Assembly: GCA_025617375.2 (NCBI GenBank)
Contig: JAMYGW020000003.1
Location: 620,001-684,000 of the forward strand
DNA from: Acarospora socialis
Lineage: Eukaryota; Ascomycota; Lecanoromycetes; Acarosporales; Acarosporaceae
Direction: 5' to 3'
DNA length: 64,000 nt
Below are positions 34,159 through 46,665 of the stretch, in pieces (the stretch's first letter is position 1; each line of letters begins with the position of its first letter). The notes under the pieces were generated by a model. That model ran no database searches. It saw nothing but the letters and a program-made list of their open reading frames with translations, and had not been told where the DNA came from. The translations under genes were made by a program, and so were the position numbers.

Positions 34159-37141
34159 CTACGAATGATGTTTCGCCATGGTGTTCAACGCGCTACCGTC
34201 CTTGAACCACTCAATCTGCGACTCGTTGAAGGTGTGAGCGAGCTTAGCTTCCCATGTTTTTCCGTCCTTTGGATGTACCCTCATCGTCATCGGCTTGCCA
34301 ACGGCGAGTTCAGTGCACATCAAGTCGACCTTGTCATCAGGGTTGATCTTGTTGTAGTCTTCCGGGTCAATGAACGTCAGTGGGAGCATGCCCTGCTTTT
34401 TGAGGTTGGTTTCGTGCTATAAGCCACCACCATATCAGCTTCCGGACACTCTGTACTTTAATGCCCCAGGTGACTTACAATACGAGCGAAACTCCTCGTT
34501 ATGATAGCGAGACCCCCAAGATGTCTCGGTTCTAGTGCGGCATGTTCTCTGGAGCTCCCTTCACCGTAGTTCCAATCCCCGACCACAACCCATTTTACAC
34601 CCTTCTTCTTGTAGTCGCGCGCAGTCGCTGGTACTGCGTCTACCTCGCCGGTAATATGGTTCTTGACCTTGTTAGCCTCTCCGTTGGCTGCGTTGATCGC
34701 GCCAATAAGCATGTTGTTGGAGATGTTGTCAAGATGACCACGGTACTTGAGCCATGGGCCGGCCACTAAGACCAAGGGTTAATATCATTGTTATTAAACC
34801 CTCATCTACAGACTGGTACTTACTCGAAATGTGGTCAGTAGTAGTCTTGCCTTTCGTCTTGATCAAGATCGGAATATCAGTCGCATCCTTCCCATCCCAT
34901 GCATCGAATGGCTGGAGGATTTGCAACCGGTCACTTGACGGGGACACAGCTACGGAGATGGACTGCCTGTCCTCCGGTGGCGCCTGATACGTGTCCCGTC
35001 CCGGATCGTACCCTCTGGCAGGCAGTGCGTCGCCGTTCGGCACAGAAAGCATGAAGTCCTTACCGTCCTTGTCCTTGATGGGGTCAGTGAGGGGGTTGAA
35101 GTTGAGTGTTCCCGCTATTGTCATGGCGACAACCAAATCCGGAGACGTAACGAAGGCATGGGTTGCAGGGTTGGCATCATTCCGTCCAGTGAAGTTTCGG
35201 TTGTACGAGGAGATGATCGAGTTTGGTTCGCCCTTTTTCACGTCCCGGCGGTCCCATTGGCCGATGCATGGGCCGCAGGCGTTGGCCAGGATCATACCAC
35301 CAAACTCCTCGAGGGTCTCAAGTTGACCATCGCGCTCAATAGTGGCACGGATTTGCTCAGAGCCTGGCGTGACGGTGAAAGTGGACCTTGCTTTCACGCC
35401 GTGGTTGAGAGCGTCACGGGCGATTGAGGCAGCTCGAGACATATCCTCATATGACGAGTTTGTGCAGGATCCGATGAGACCAACCTTGAGTTCCTCGGGC
35501 CACTTGTTCTCCGCGACTGCTTCCTTGAATTTCGAAATCGGTGTGGCCAAGTCGGGCGTGAATGGACCGTTGATATGCGGCTCTAGCTCAGATAGGTTGA
35601 TCTCGATAAGCTGATCGTACTCCGCACCCTTGTCTTCACGTAACTCGCTCGCGTAAGCTCTGGCAAGATCTCCGATCTGTTTGCGCTTTGTCGCCGCAAG
35701 ATAGTCATACATGCGATCGTTGAACGGGAAGACCGATGTAGTCGCACCGATCTCAGCGCCCATGTTGCAAATGGTACCCATACCGGTCGAAGACAGGGAG
35801 CTCACGCCAGGGCCGTGGTACTCGATGATAGCGCCAGTGCCCCCCTTTACGGTGAGGATTCCGGCAACTTTCAAGATGATGTCTGGTAGGGTTATTAGCA
35901 AACCAAAGCCACCTGATTAATCGAAGAAAGAATAAAACCTTTGGGTGCGGTCCATCCAGACATCTCTCCAGTCAACTTCACTCCAATTACCTTCGGTGCT
36001 TTCAATTCCCAAGGCAAATCAGCCATGACATCGACAGCGTCCGCGCCTCCAACCCCGATAGCGCACATTCCAAGGCCTCCGGCGTTAGGGGTGTGCGAAT
36101 CAGTACCAATCATCAAACCGCCTGGGAAGGCGTAATTCTCAAGGATAATCTGATGGATGATCCCAGAGCCCGGTCGCCAGAAACCAATATTGTACTTGGC
36201 GCAAGAAGAAGACAAGAAGTCGTAAACTTCCTTGTTGATATCCTGAGCTCTTGCCAGATCCTTCTCACCACCGATCTGAGCTTCGATCAAGTGATCGCAG
36301 TGGACGGTTGTAGGTGTGGCAACAGATGGCATGCCTGCGGACATGAACTGCAGTATAGCCATCTGGGCGGTGGCGTCTTGGCATGCTACACGATCTGGGC
36401 GCAGTTTGAGATAGGATTTGCCCCGCTCAATCTCTTGTCCGTGAGGATCGTCAAGATGAGAGTATAAAATCTTCTCGGCAAATGTGAGAGGTCGATTCAA
36501 TCGTGAGCGGACTACCGATAAATTTTCGGACATCTTCCTGCGAAATGAAAACGACGTGAGTCAGCGCTGAAGAACTCTGCGCCCCAAGCATACTGTATTA
36601 CGCGACGGGGCAAATTCTGCCGCCGATCTCCCAAATAAGAGGCTCTGGATAATAGTCAAAGGACGTACTTATAGTTGATATAATGGCCCTGTAAAGCAAC
36701 GTTAGCCTCATCGTCGCCGATCAAGACATCTCCTCTCGACCGAAGATAGCCGAGCGATGCCCCTTCGAGTCTGTGACTGACCTTCTCCCAATTTGTCATT
36801 TCAACCTTCTTATCTAGAGGATCATCGCTGACAGTCGCCAACGTCCGGAACCGAGGAAGCTAGACCATCACAGTCAGGACATCATGGCGCGAGTGAAGCG
36901 GGTTAGTGTATAGCTATGAGATAGCACCGAAACGGTCAATAGCAACGATAGTTAGTATACATACCGCTCGGAGGCATGGTGTCTGTCATAACATATCAGC
37001 TTGAGTTCTGGTCGTTGCGAAGACCCGGTGTTGAAAGAGCCGCATCGTGAAGACCGACGATGGCGCATGGGGAGTATCAAAGCGGAGTAGCTACCGACTT
37101 ACCAGTTTCCCAAGGCGGGCAAACTGCCTTGTCGAGATCAT
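34159..37141 (-). CDS. ACO1: Aconitase, mitochondrial
   Basis: [4Fe-4S] enzyme of the TCA cycle that interconverts citrate and isocitrate. Seven exons on the minus strand (37141-37103, 36859-36782, 36688-36669, 36537-35939, 35882-34824, 34765-34479, 34416-34159) give 779 residues, the normal size. [13 protein letters not shown] plus [17 protein letters not shown] form the presequence and mature start. Active-site and cluster segments include [57 protein letters not shown] and [20 protein letters not shown]. The first intron is 243 nt, long for this genome, and the first exon was chosen because it is the only upstream ATG with a strong GTAAGT donor in the right phase. Confidence 0.95.
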
Positions 37142-37672
37142 CTTGGCCAGATGTCAAAGACAGCTATCCAGAATGATGTTGTTTACCAGCTCAGAGGGGA
37201 AAAGTGTTTGGAGCAGCTGTGTGGTTTGGATTGGGTTGGAGGTGTGGAAAACGAGGAGAAGCTACCGTCACTCGGCCTTATCGCTGCTAACCAGGATTAA
37301 GATCCGGCGGACAGCAACGGCCACAACCGGATCCAACGACAACAGACTTCAAATAGAACAGTGATTGAACAGTGAGGCCTTCCCTAGTCCTACAGTAAGA
37401 CCTGTCAATCAATAATATTAATATCAGCGCCCAAGTTGCTCGCTCGGAATCTTCATAGGGGACAATTCCGGCCAATGAGAAGGAAGGCATTCTGCAAAAG
37501 TAAGCACCCCCGGACCGAGGGAGAGCACATGGCAATGCAGCTTAGTCATACACAACAACCTGGCAAATCTCGATGTTAAGGTACTTCGTACCGAGTACTA
37601 TGAGTAACCCTTGACGGATCTCCAACCTACAAAAACTTCGACGAAACAGAGTAAACGGACCAGGTGTCAAAG
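37142..37672. promoter_or_regulatory. Divergent promoter region, ACO1 and BUD20
   Basis: About 530 bp between divergent starts. No coding frame or repeat can be supported. Confidence 0.4.
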
Positions 37673-38259
37673 ATGGCCGTAGTTCGGAGAACCAAGACGA
37701 AGACAAGGCGCAAAACGAGGTCAGCCTTCTGTTTTTGCGCATGATAGGGATTATCGATCGAGTTACCTTCCGGACTTTGGACCGAAAAGCGAGTCCGAGG
37801 GTTGGGCCTATGCTGTTGCTGACCGAGACACCGTCGAGTAGGGACTTAGATCAAGTACATGCCGACCTGCACTCTCCAAAGCACCTAGCTCAGCACCAGA
37901 GCTCGAAGCCAGCCGAAGATCTGCCAGGACTGGGACAGTGGTATTGCATTGAATGCGCCAAATGGTTTGAAGGGGAGAACAGCCTGGTTCAGCACAGACG
38001 CGGCAAGGTTCATAAAAGAAGGTATCACTCTCCAGTGCGATGCACCAGTCTAAGCTGGGCGTTTGTGTTTTCATTAAAACTTGTTGACTCTGTTAGGGTT
38101 CGCTTGCTTCAGGCAAAGCCATATACCCAGAAGGAGGCGGAGGCAGCGATTGGTTTGGCAACAGACAATGGCAGAAGGATGGAACTAGGCGATGAAACCA
38201 CCGAAGCGAGAGGCACACAGTCAAAAGGGTCCCAGCATCGTCAAACGGGCATGACATGA
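37673..38259 (+). CDS. BUD20: C2H2 zinc-finger ribosome export factor Bud20 (ZNF593 family)
   Basis: Shuttling factor that helps export pre-60S ribosomal particles. Three exons (37673-37719, 37842-38021, 38097-38259) give 129 residues. The very basic start MAVVRRTKTKTRRKTRDLDQ is the family's nuclear/rRNA-binding leader. Next come DLHSPKHLAQHQSSKPAEDL and LPGLGQWYCIECAKWFEG. The single C2H2 finger is C-x2-C-x12-H-x5-H, ending HRRGKVHKRRV, and PYTQKEAEAAIGLATDNG closes the conserved part. The short C-terminal tail is variable. Confidence 0.94.
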
Positions 38260-38830
38260 GATCAGATTCAAGGGCAGAACAATGAATGCGAATTCTGCCA
38301 AACCTTGATCGTCTCCCAATCATATGGGGCCACCAACTAGGTGGTCCTCCATCGGTTACCGCGCGGGAGGAGGAGATTCTCGTAAAGCCTACATTACGGT
38401 CATGAAGAGATCAACCTCAAAGCTTCAGGGAGAGTTTACCGATAGCGGGGTGTCTGTCACGCCTGGGTTGAGTGGGAAGTGTTGGATTATCGGTCGATAA
38501 GCAAAAGCAAAGTGTGAAACGCACCTCAGTCTAGCCTCACTGAGAGACTGTCAAATCTGTGGAAGTCCAGATACCTTCGATTGTGTCCAATGGAGAGACT
38601 TTGTACTTCGGCCGAGATTAGACTGTAGCAGCATTGATAGGGAATTCCACCATTTGACAAGACCCTGATGTATACTGGATGAAATGTAGCCTACTATTAT
38701 CAAATTTCTATTGATGCCTGATATGTCCTCAAATCTTTAAATGGAATGGATGGACAACCTTCGCAAATGTTCAGTGCCGATAAAAGTAAGCGTAAACCGT
38801 CTTACCATTTACAAAGATCAGCTTCCCATC
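38260..38830. other. Intergenic region BUD20 - MOG1
   Basis: About 570 bp. The frame of MOG1 is open back to an ATG at 38741, so the last 90 bp could be coding. Otherwise nothing is visible. Confidence 0.4.
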
Positions 38831-39680
38831 ATGACAGCCATGACGTTCAGAAGTACTGAGCTATTCGGCGGTGCCATGTTGGTCGATCTCCCTTCCGGAT
38901 TTATTGATGTGAGGTGTGTATTCTTCGGACCCTACTTTGTTGACTACCTTGAACGATATATTTCCCTCAAGCCTATAACTATGTCGGCCCATACTCAGCA
39001 CACATGCGGTGCAACTGATGTATCTAGCACGTTTTCGTGTCTTTTCACGACTTTGCTCAGTATTCATTGCTCTTCAAGCACATTCTGAGTGCATGTACTC
39101 GCTGCAACTCAACATTGACGTTTCTACCTGCAGCGATCTCCGCCAAGTCCCAGACCACCAAGAAGTCTACCTCGACAAGGAAGGCTTTACGAGCATCACC
39201 TTCGACATTCTGGAACGGGTCGACTCCGTTGCTAACGACGAAGAAGCACTGAAGTACCATCTTGAAGACATCACCGACTCAGAAGGGCAATGCCAGGTCT
39301 TGTCGTCAGGCAGCGTCAAGTTGCCGCATCTCTCGTGCGTACAGTGCCCCGAATCTTACTAGGAGCTGGGCATGTTGATGTGTGACCGTAGTGATACAAA
39401 GGCATATACGCTTCTGGCGAGGCAGCATCCAACGCCGGCGGAGCAAGCTCAGAAGCAGTTTTCTGGTATCACTAGTATCCTACTTACCCTTGTCAGACTG
39501 GAGGCGCAGAAGACGGACCTTGTCATCACAGTGAATGTGCCGTATACGGCTGGCCAAGGTGCTTCTGATGAGCTCGACCCACAGGTGAGTACGGCGAGTA
39601 AGCAGGTGGATGCGGCGTTGGTGTATCGCGACCGTATCCTCGAGACCTTTCAGATACGCGATTGGGACCTGTTCATGTAG
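38831..39680 (+). CDS. MOG1: Ran-GTPase-binding protein Mog1
   Basis: Small nuclear-transport protein that binds Ran/Gsp1 and promotes nucleotide release. Three exons (38831-38913, 39134-39334, 39392-39680) give 190 residues. The family start FRSTELFGGAMLVDLPSGF continues across the 220-nt first intron into DVSDLRQVPDHQEVYLDKEG and SITFDILERV. The last exon carries QFSGITSILLTLVRLEAQKT and the end VYRDRILETFQIRDWDLF. I chose Met 38831 because homologs begin a few residues before FxxTELFGGA; an extension from 38741 is possible. A 21-nt GT..AG stretch inside exon 3 is too short to be an intron and was kept as coding. Confidence 0.92.
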
Positions 39681-39953
39681 ATAGTATAGCAATTATCTTT
39701 GGCGCTGAGCTACCGGTAGTATTGACCAGACCCGTGGCCTTGGCCACACCGTGCCCATTACGGAAGAACAAGACTCAAGGGCAAGAGTTGAGCATTCCAA
39801 GATATATACGAGAAAAGACTATTCGGTCTCTTTGAACATGAGCTCTAGTTACAACGTCAACCAAACCTCAGAGCACCCGGTTGGTCAGGATATTCATTAC
39901 TAGTTGTGTGCCTAAGTTGGTAACCCCTAAAGCGCACGACTGAATGATGAGTA

Positions 39954-42083
39954 TTATCCGCTGGTCAAGCTTAGGAAGTCTAGAGTCCGGGAAACAGCGT
40001 CAACTTCACCGTCTTCCCGAACGCTTCCGTGAAGAGCTTCCTCGTCTTCTAGAACATCTTCCGATTCCTTCATGGCTGGGACTGCATTCGTCGAACGAGC
40101 CTTTGCCTTCTGTTCCTTGTACGCTCGAGCAATTAGCCCCATCACCTCCTTGTGGGAGCGCTCCGGGTTAGCGTTCTTGGTCTGTTGGAATTGTGCTTTG
40201 AAATAGAGCTGATACTCTGATGGCGCAGCGGTACGCGGTATAGGTTTCGTCTGCACCAGTTTGGACTTGCATGATCCGCAGGTGTGCCTTGCCGGTTCGA
40301 TGGACTTTGAGTGTCTTTTGAATTCGACCCCGCAGTTGGTGCATTCCCAGATGTACTTATAATCAATAATATATGAGTGTTTGGTCGTAACTTCGATTCC
40401 CCGGTGGCGGAAGGCCTCCGAACACTTTCGCGCCCTGTCATCCGCTTTCAGAGATATCCGCAGACCGACGCCGAGTTTGGACTTACCACTGCTTGAATTC
40501 TTTTCCGTGTGGATTGTTCTTGACGCCGCTGATCATGAAGTTCGCCAGATGGCAATACTCGTGTGCGATTACGTTGATGAGGCGGTCTTGTTGTCGCAAT
40601 GTTAGTCCCAGTTGCTGAAAACATCATCTGCTGACGTACTCTCATTGTCTATCACTTTCTCCGCGAGCTCAATGGACGCGTGATGTCGATATTTCGAGGG
40701 AGGAGGCTCGCCACTCTCCTCCGGCTTGAGGACCTCTTGCTTCCAGTTTGCCCTTCCCGCAGTAGAATTGAGCTTCTTGCTCCAGATAAGATGGACGCCC
40801 CCGGTTGCCGCTGCTAATGATGCGATTCTGCCCCCAGCAACAACGTCATCGAGCTCGTTCAGGAATACCCGCGCGAGCTCGTGTTTTCCGCCGTTGAACG
40901 CCTTTTTCGCGTCCAGTGCTTTCCTGTCCCGCTTTATGGGGTTTTGGACAGGACTCCTTCGTGTTGACGGTGAAAGCTTTTCATCATCCTCGTTGATGCC
41001 GGAGTAGATGGTTCGCGCACGTCCGGATTTTGGCACCTTCCTCGGAGAGTATTCATCATTCCAGTCATTGATGACCTCCTGACTCCAAAAAGCGTCGATA
41101 CTTGGACGGTGTGGTGAAGGCGGTATTTTATGTTGTTTCTTTGGTGATTGCAGCTTAGACTTCGATGGAGTTGCCGGAGGTGTGGTGAAGCACAGCTGCT
41201 CGGGGGACTTGACCGGCGATTTTCGTCTCGATCTCGGTGGTGAGCTACCAGCGGCATTAGTATGCAATATTGGTTGGGTGGCTGTTGTTAGGTACAATCT
41301 AAGCATGGCTGATGGTTCAGAGCTATACTCATCTTCGAGCGGAAGGCGAGCCGTCGCAAGAGGCCTCTTTATGTCACTATAGCCTGTTGATGTCCCAGCC
41401 CGCACGCAATCTAGCCTTAACTTTCCGACACTGGTTACACTCATCCTAGCTTCCCCAGACGTAGCATGTAATCCTGTGAACGTAGACCTTGTTGTAGCCT
41501 TTGGGCTTGCTGTCCGCCCATCACCGCGCGTTATGGGTAACCGGGGCGGGTTATGATCATCATCAGTGGGAACTGCCTTGTCCGCATACCCTGACACGGC
41601 GTCAACAGGGCTTTTGACAAAAGAATACTGTGGCTGAATTCTCCGACTAAAGGATTGGTATCCACTATCCACCGTATCCTTAGCACTATTCTCCGATATA
41701 TTACTCGATGACACTGATTGCCCGCTGGTAGGAGCAGAGCCCACTGACGCTTGCGCTGCTCTTGACGTGCCAGTCCAGCGAGACAGCAATACCGTATTGA
41801 CCGGAGCAAGTTTCAGAGATCTCTGCCGTCGCACCTGTTCTGTTTCAGTCGCCAGATTCTCTACCGTTGTTTTCCCGGTAATTGGACTGTCAAGGCTCGT
41901 CGAAGGCTTCCTTGGACTTGATTTAGGCACTTCCACTTGATCTCGGGTAGGCGTCACGGTACTCCTGGTTGAAGGCTTCTGCGAATCAGCCTTTGCGTAG
42001 GTAGCTATGACAGCAGATAGGTCTGGGAGACCATCGTCACTGTCCTCGTGGAGCTTGGCCATGTCGCTGTGGCGCTTCTTCAT
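39954..42083 (-). CDS. GCNA/SprT-like metalloprotease-domain protein
   Basis: Putative DNA-protein-crosslink protease of the SprT family (GCNA/Spartan group), nuclear. Three exons on the minus strand (42083-40640, 40586-40487, 40434-39954) give 674 residues. The first 350 or so are Ser/Thr/Pro-rich and probably disordered. The SprT domain runs from ALDAKKAFNGGKHELARVFL through VHLIWSKKLNSTAGRANW and IELAEKVIDNENRL to the zinc site AHEYCH (HExxH at 490-494) and NNPHGKEFKQW. A zinc ribbon follows (YIWECTNC...HTCGSCKSKL). The C-terminal SEYQLYFKAQFQQTKNANPE resembles the HMG-box-like segment of fungal members. The N-terminal residues may begin instead at the nearby Met of MAKLHEDSDDG. Confidence 0.9.
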
Positions 42084-42514
42084 CGGTCAATGATGGTGTC
42101 AACATGTTAGGTCGCCACGACAACAGTATCACGTGATTCTCAGAGGCTACGAAGTCGCTGCACTTTACAAGCAGACCTTAAATCCACCGATTTGGTGGTC
42201 TATTGCGTACTCTTCTGCCATTCTGCGGTCCATCAAAAGGTAATGTCCTGAAAGGATGAAATGTTACATGAAGTCCATCTTGACGGACTTTGATTGGTTT
42301 CGAGACATCTATGTAAAAGTCATACTCACTACCAACTCAGTGCTAAAACCCAATTCCATGAACTATGGGAAGTGACCCACGACATGGAAGTCACGGAACA
42401 AAAGGGAGACACATAAAGCAACCCGGTAAAGAATGTTGTACAAAGTTCAAGTTCGGAGTAACACCCGTAAGTGATGCAGGTTGAAAGTAGAGCCTTCTGA
42501 ACCACGCCCTATTC
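42084..42514. other. Intergenic region between GH72 gene end and SprT-like gene start
   Basis: About 430 bp between two minus-strand genes. Nothing can be supported in it beyond the likely promoter of the SprT-like gene. Confidence 0.4.
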
Positions 42515-44362
42515 TTACAACAGTATCATGCCGGCCCCAGTAAAGACTGCGCCAACAACGTATGCGCCAAGCTGAAGCATACCAAAGTCAAAGCGGGGAA
42601 CTGTGACCGCGCCAGCGGCAGCTTTTTTGGTCGACGTTGACGAACCCCCGCTTCCCCCTCCAGTGCCTGTTGGCGCCGAAGTGACGGTGCCGGTCCCAGC
42701 AGACCCAGCCTGGCTCAACAATGACTGACAATTTCCGGAGGCCGAGGCAGCTGTCTGAGTTGTCGCAGCACCGTTGAAGTCGCATGCACTGGGGTTGCTG
42801 TTTTGCTTCTGGAAATAGGAGTTGAAAGCCCATGACAGCTTTTCGGTAGCATCGCACATGCCATAAGACCCGTAGGTTCCAGTCGTCCCGTTCGAAGTGA
42901 TACCATCACACACGCCCTTTTGGAGACCGCATACGGTGCCGAAGAGGTCTTCGATATTGGTGACGTTAATGCCAGGCTTGGCAACACAGCTCAGTGATTT
43001 CACCATACAGCCACACAGATCCGCGTTGGGTGTGGGGGGAAGCGCCGAAGCCGCTTGCCACGCCGTGCCGGTTGCAGGGCAGTTTTGGGCCTGGGTATTT
43101 GTTGGGCTGTAAGACGCAGAGTTAACACCACTCGGGGTGATCTTGGCAATCTGACTCGACAGAGCGGTAAAATCTGGTAGTTTGCTGGCAGTGTCGCCGT
43201 TAATTGACACGAGACCTAAAGACTTTGTCAGCCCGATGCCGGGTTACGTTTGACCCACCCGGCAAGTCTCACCATAGTTGTTGGCCTCTTGGAAGTACAT
43301 ATAGACAATCCCACCGGACCAGACGGGAGTCATCTCTTTACCGTACAAGGCTTGAACTTCGGAGAACTTGCGCGGCTCCGGCTTGTTGCAGCCATACTCG
43401 GCAAAGAATACAGGCACCGAGTAGTTTGAGAATTGCTCGGTACGCTCGTCGTAACCGGAGTCATGGTACGAAGAATCACCACACCAGGAATAAATGTTGT
43501 AGCCCCAAAAGTCAATGCTCGAGTCCGCAGATCCGCAATTGAAGTATTCCGCCAGGTTGGCCCGGATGGCGGCATCATCGTTGGTGGCATATCCAACGCC
43601 GATGGTTCGGTAGTTGTTCCGCTTGATGTATGCCTTCATGTCCCGCACGGCAGCTTTGACAAAGGCGCTCGCATTGGTGTTAGTGGCGTTATTTGACACT
43701 TCGTTACCGGCGAAGAATCCAAGCACGTTGGTGTAGTTGTGGAGGGAATCGATCACGCTGGTGTACCGTGCGTATAGCTGCTCGTCCCACGCAGGAGTGT
43801 CGCGATTGATCGACAGGCTGGGTTGTCCCAGATCGGCGATCAGGTAGATCCCGGCATCCTGAAGCATCTGCATGCATTGCGAATGGTCTTGTTCTGGATT
43901 GATGGCATAGACACGGATGGTATTGGTTTGAAGCTGTTGCAGCAAAGGGATATCGCGACGACAGGCGGCTGGGTCGGTCAAGGGATCGGTGTAGTGGTTG
44001 TCCAGCTGAGATGTGCCATTACTTGAGATGCCCTCTGTCCGAGATCAGTAAAAAGATCCACGCACATCACCTTGAGGACCTACGTTGGTACGCGATTCCC
44101 TTGATGAAGCTAAACCAAGATCTGAATCAGCACAGTAACCGCGAGTTTCAGCGCAGCGCCTGTAAATGACATACAATTCAGTCCCGTTTGTTTTGTAAAA
44201 GAACTTCGAACCCTGAGAACGCGTTAGCACACTCGGGACAACTGTTTTGACCCTATGCTCTCATACCTTGATGACGATTGGGTCAAGGTCCGCAGCAAGG
44301 ACTGAAGACGCACAGAACGCTGCGGCGGCGACAATCCTCGTAGCCAATCCAGCACCCTTCAT
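42515..44362 (-). CDS. GPI-anchored beta-1,3-glucanosyltransferase, GH72 with X8 domain (Gas/Gel)
   Basis: Cell-surface enzyme that cuts and rejoins beta-1,3-glucan chains made by Fks1. Five exons on the minus strand (44362-44267, 44212-44175, 44109-44084, 44034-43273, 43215-42515) give 540 residues. It has a signal peptide ([20 protein letters not shown]), the GH72 domain with [10 protein letters not shown], acid/base Glu165 in [10 protein letters not shown] and nucleophile Glu266 in [14 protein letters not shown] Cys-rich X8/CBM43-like module follows ([12 protein letters not shown]...[15 protein letters not shown]), then a Ser/Gly/Thr-rich stem and a hydrophobic GPI signal ([18 protein letters not shown]). 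It lies divergent from FKS1. Confidence 0.95.
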
Positions 44363-46665
44363 CTTGGTAGTGACGGTCGCTCAGTTGGGTAATGTGATTG
44401 TTCGGTCAATGATGTTGAGAACAACAATGAGTGGCGCACAAATTTAGTGAGTTGTGCCTTAATTTTCAACGGAAGGAAGCCGCCGTGTTGGAGTATGAGG
44501 GCGAGCGCGACCCGCTGCTTCCGAATATAGTAAGGGAGGTCAACGAGAGATGTGCTGTGTCGTTAGAAGACAACAGTGAAAGAGTACAACCGAACTTCTA
44601 ATGAATGTTGGTCCAAAAGCTGATGTTGAGAAAGTTGATATATCCTGTTATGAAACAGTAGCAGTTTTTTGGCACGGCTTGGTCCAAGTACACGTAAGAC
44701 GTTCATAATATTCGCCGGATCTGTACGAGTACTCGTGCAGCCGATGAAATCATAATATCACGTGCAGGCTACGGTACCTACGCTCAGCGAACGACCCAAG
44801 CGTACTATAACCTGCACGTGATATATTGACATTTCGGCCGCACAAGAGTACAAAGCACTTGCACGGCATAACCGTAGGTAATTATGCGTGTCGGCTAATC
44901 AGTCTCAGACGTGCAGTCAAGGTGCTCAAGCAGACGGCTTCCGAATAACACGGAACACTCTGTACAACGGGGGTCTCATCAATTATACATGTGCTTGATA
45001 AGAAGAAGGTACGTAGGTACCATGATATATGGAGACACCTTTCCTCTGTAGGTAGTAGTGGCTGTGCTTTTGGCGATCAACTGCTACGAGGACTCACAAT
45101 TATCAGATACGGGAAGTCCATCAAACTTCTAGTATACCTCTACTCGTATCAGGGACCTTATCTTACCTTATGGATTAAAGGTACTCCGTATGTGTATACC
45201 AAACAGATGTCCAAGCCAAGAGCACGTTGATTGAACGGAACACTGTTACCGATACTTACATAGGTACGGAGGTCCTGTGTAGGTAGAGTACGTAAGGTAT
45301 GAGGTAGGTCGAGTAGATTTGCCACCGATACGTAAAGGAGACTGGTTTCTCGCCTGCTATTATTATTTCTACTTGTTGAGCTACCTCAGGTACAGTGGTA
45401 AGTCTTTAATTTCATCGCTGCTTTCCAACCGCCCGTGATCTGATCCGGTTTCAGGGATACTATTTTACGCGGACAACTTGCCACCGAATGGTGATCTTTC
45501 AGATGCAACATTGCAAAACGTGCACGAGGCATAAGTGACCATCATGGTCCTGAACGCGATCGGCAACCTCAGTACCGAAAGCGCGTCAAGCTCCGATGTA
45601 TTAATAGCACCTTCATAGTAGTGTTATCGCCTGCCGTTCCCTTTCCTGTTGTGTGATAGTGTTGGACAGTTGTGGCAGCCGCCCCCTTTTAAAGACTTGA
45701 ACCGGTGCTTTTGGAGATTTGAGAAAAACTTGAGAGTGCTGTAAACGCTACCTTACCATACCATACGAGTATCAGAGGTACCTCTTTACCTCATCCTACC
45801 ATACCCTTGTACCTACCTTACCTACCTGGGTACCCTACTCGTCTCAAATCCGACTTCTTCTTTGCGGTTTCGGTACTCGACCCACTCCGAAAAATACTCG
45901 ACTCGCTAGCTTCCTTGGGTATCTTACTTTGTACTAAATTTTAGTTTACTAGGTAAGGTACTACCTTAGGTACTCCGTACTCCCTTTTTTCCTGCAAGTT
46001 CAGTCCGACCCAAATCTCAATCTCAATCCCGTCCTCCAACCTTTATTCCTTCTTTCATCCATCTTCCCAATACTCCTTTGCTCATCATCTTCACAGTCGC
46101 TCGCGAAGTCATCCAACTCGAGAGAAGTAGGAAAACTCGAGGGCTGCGGACGAGGTCAACATTGACCTGGAGAGAGGTACAGAACCGGTAGCAAGGAGCA
46201 ACCGCGCAATCGCTGTTTCCTTTCCCAACGCTCTCTTGTCCTGGATCAACATCTTATCCATCCACTGCGTTAGTTGACACCACTCATTCTCTCCAATCGA
46301 CATCTCGAACAACAATCGAATCGATCGTTAAAAAGTTTGACGCTGAAGGCTCGCTTCGCGCTGTCTCGTTGACTGCCCCCTAAAACTTTCGCTCGCGGCA
46401 AAGTTCTGTCCAACTTTCCTGTACGCGATACACCACCGTTGACCTCCCATCATCGCGTTTAATCGAGAGAGCACTCCCAATGCTCATGGGCTATATGTAA
46501 AGTGAGTAACTGCCCTAATCCGACCTGATCCGATGATCGATCAAATGATCGCTATTTTGCTTTTCCACCATCGCACATCTTACTATTAATGGCTTTGCAC
46601 AATGAAGAGTTTCTGACATAAATGCAGCGAACAGCGCACGCGGACCGTCAATTCGTTTCTCGATC
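44363..46665. promoter_or_regulatory. 2.3-kb divergent region, GH72 glucanosyltransferase and FKS1
   Basis: No protein gene can be supported in this long stretch. It holds a 14-bp inverted repeat with two CACGTG boxes (listed separately), one copy of the CCTTAGG palindrome near 45960, and many GTACC/GGTAC and CCTACC runs at 45740-45990. From about 45985 to 46660 the plus strand is C/T-rich, probably the FKS1 transcript leader. Confidence 0.55.
44755..44824. promoter_or_regulatory. Inverted repeat with two CACGTG boxes
   Basis: ATATCACGTGCAGG (44755-44768) recurs exactly as its reverse complement CCTGCACGTGATAT (44811-44824), 42 nt apart. Each arm has the palindromic E-box CACGTG, a known target of fungal bHLH factors. 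It sits about 0.4 kb upstream of the GH72 gene and 1.9 kb upstream of FKS1. Confidence 0.75.

Noticed and set aside
36975-36995. ATG at about 36978 with a GTATGT donor as the first exon of ACO1
   Set aside because: The phase does not fit the next exon; the exon at 37141-37103 has a strong donor, correct phase and a presequence-like translation.
39585-39605. GTGAGT...AG stretch inside MOG1 exon 3 as a possible intron
   Set aside because: It is only 21 nt, too short for the spliceosome, and is in frame, so it was kept as coding sequence.
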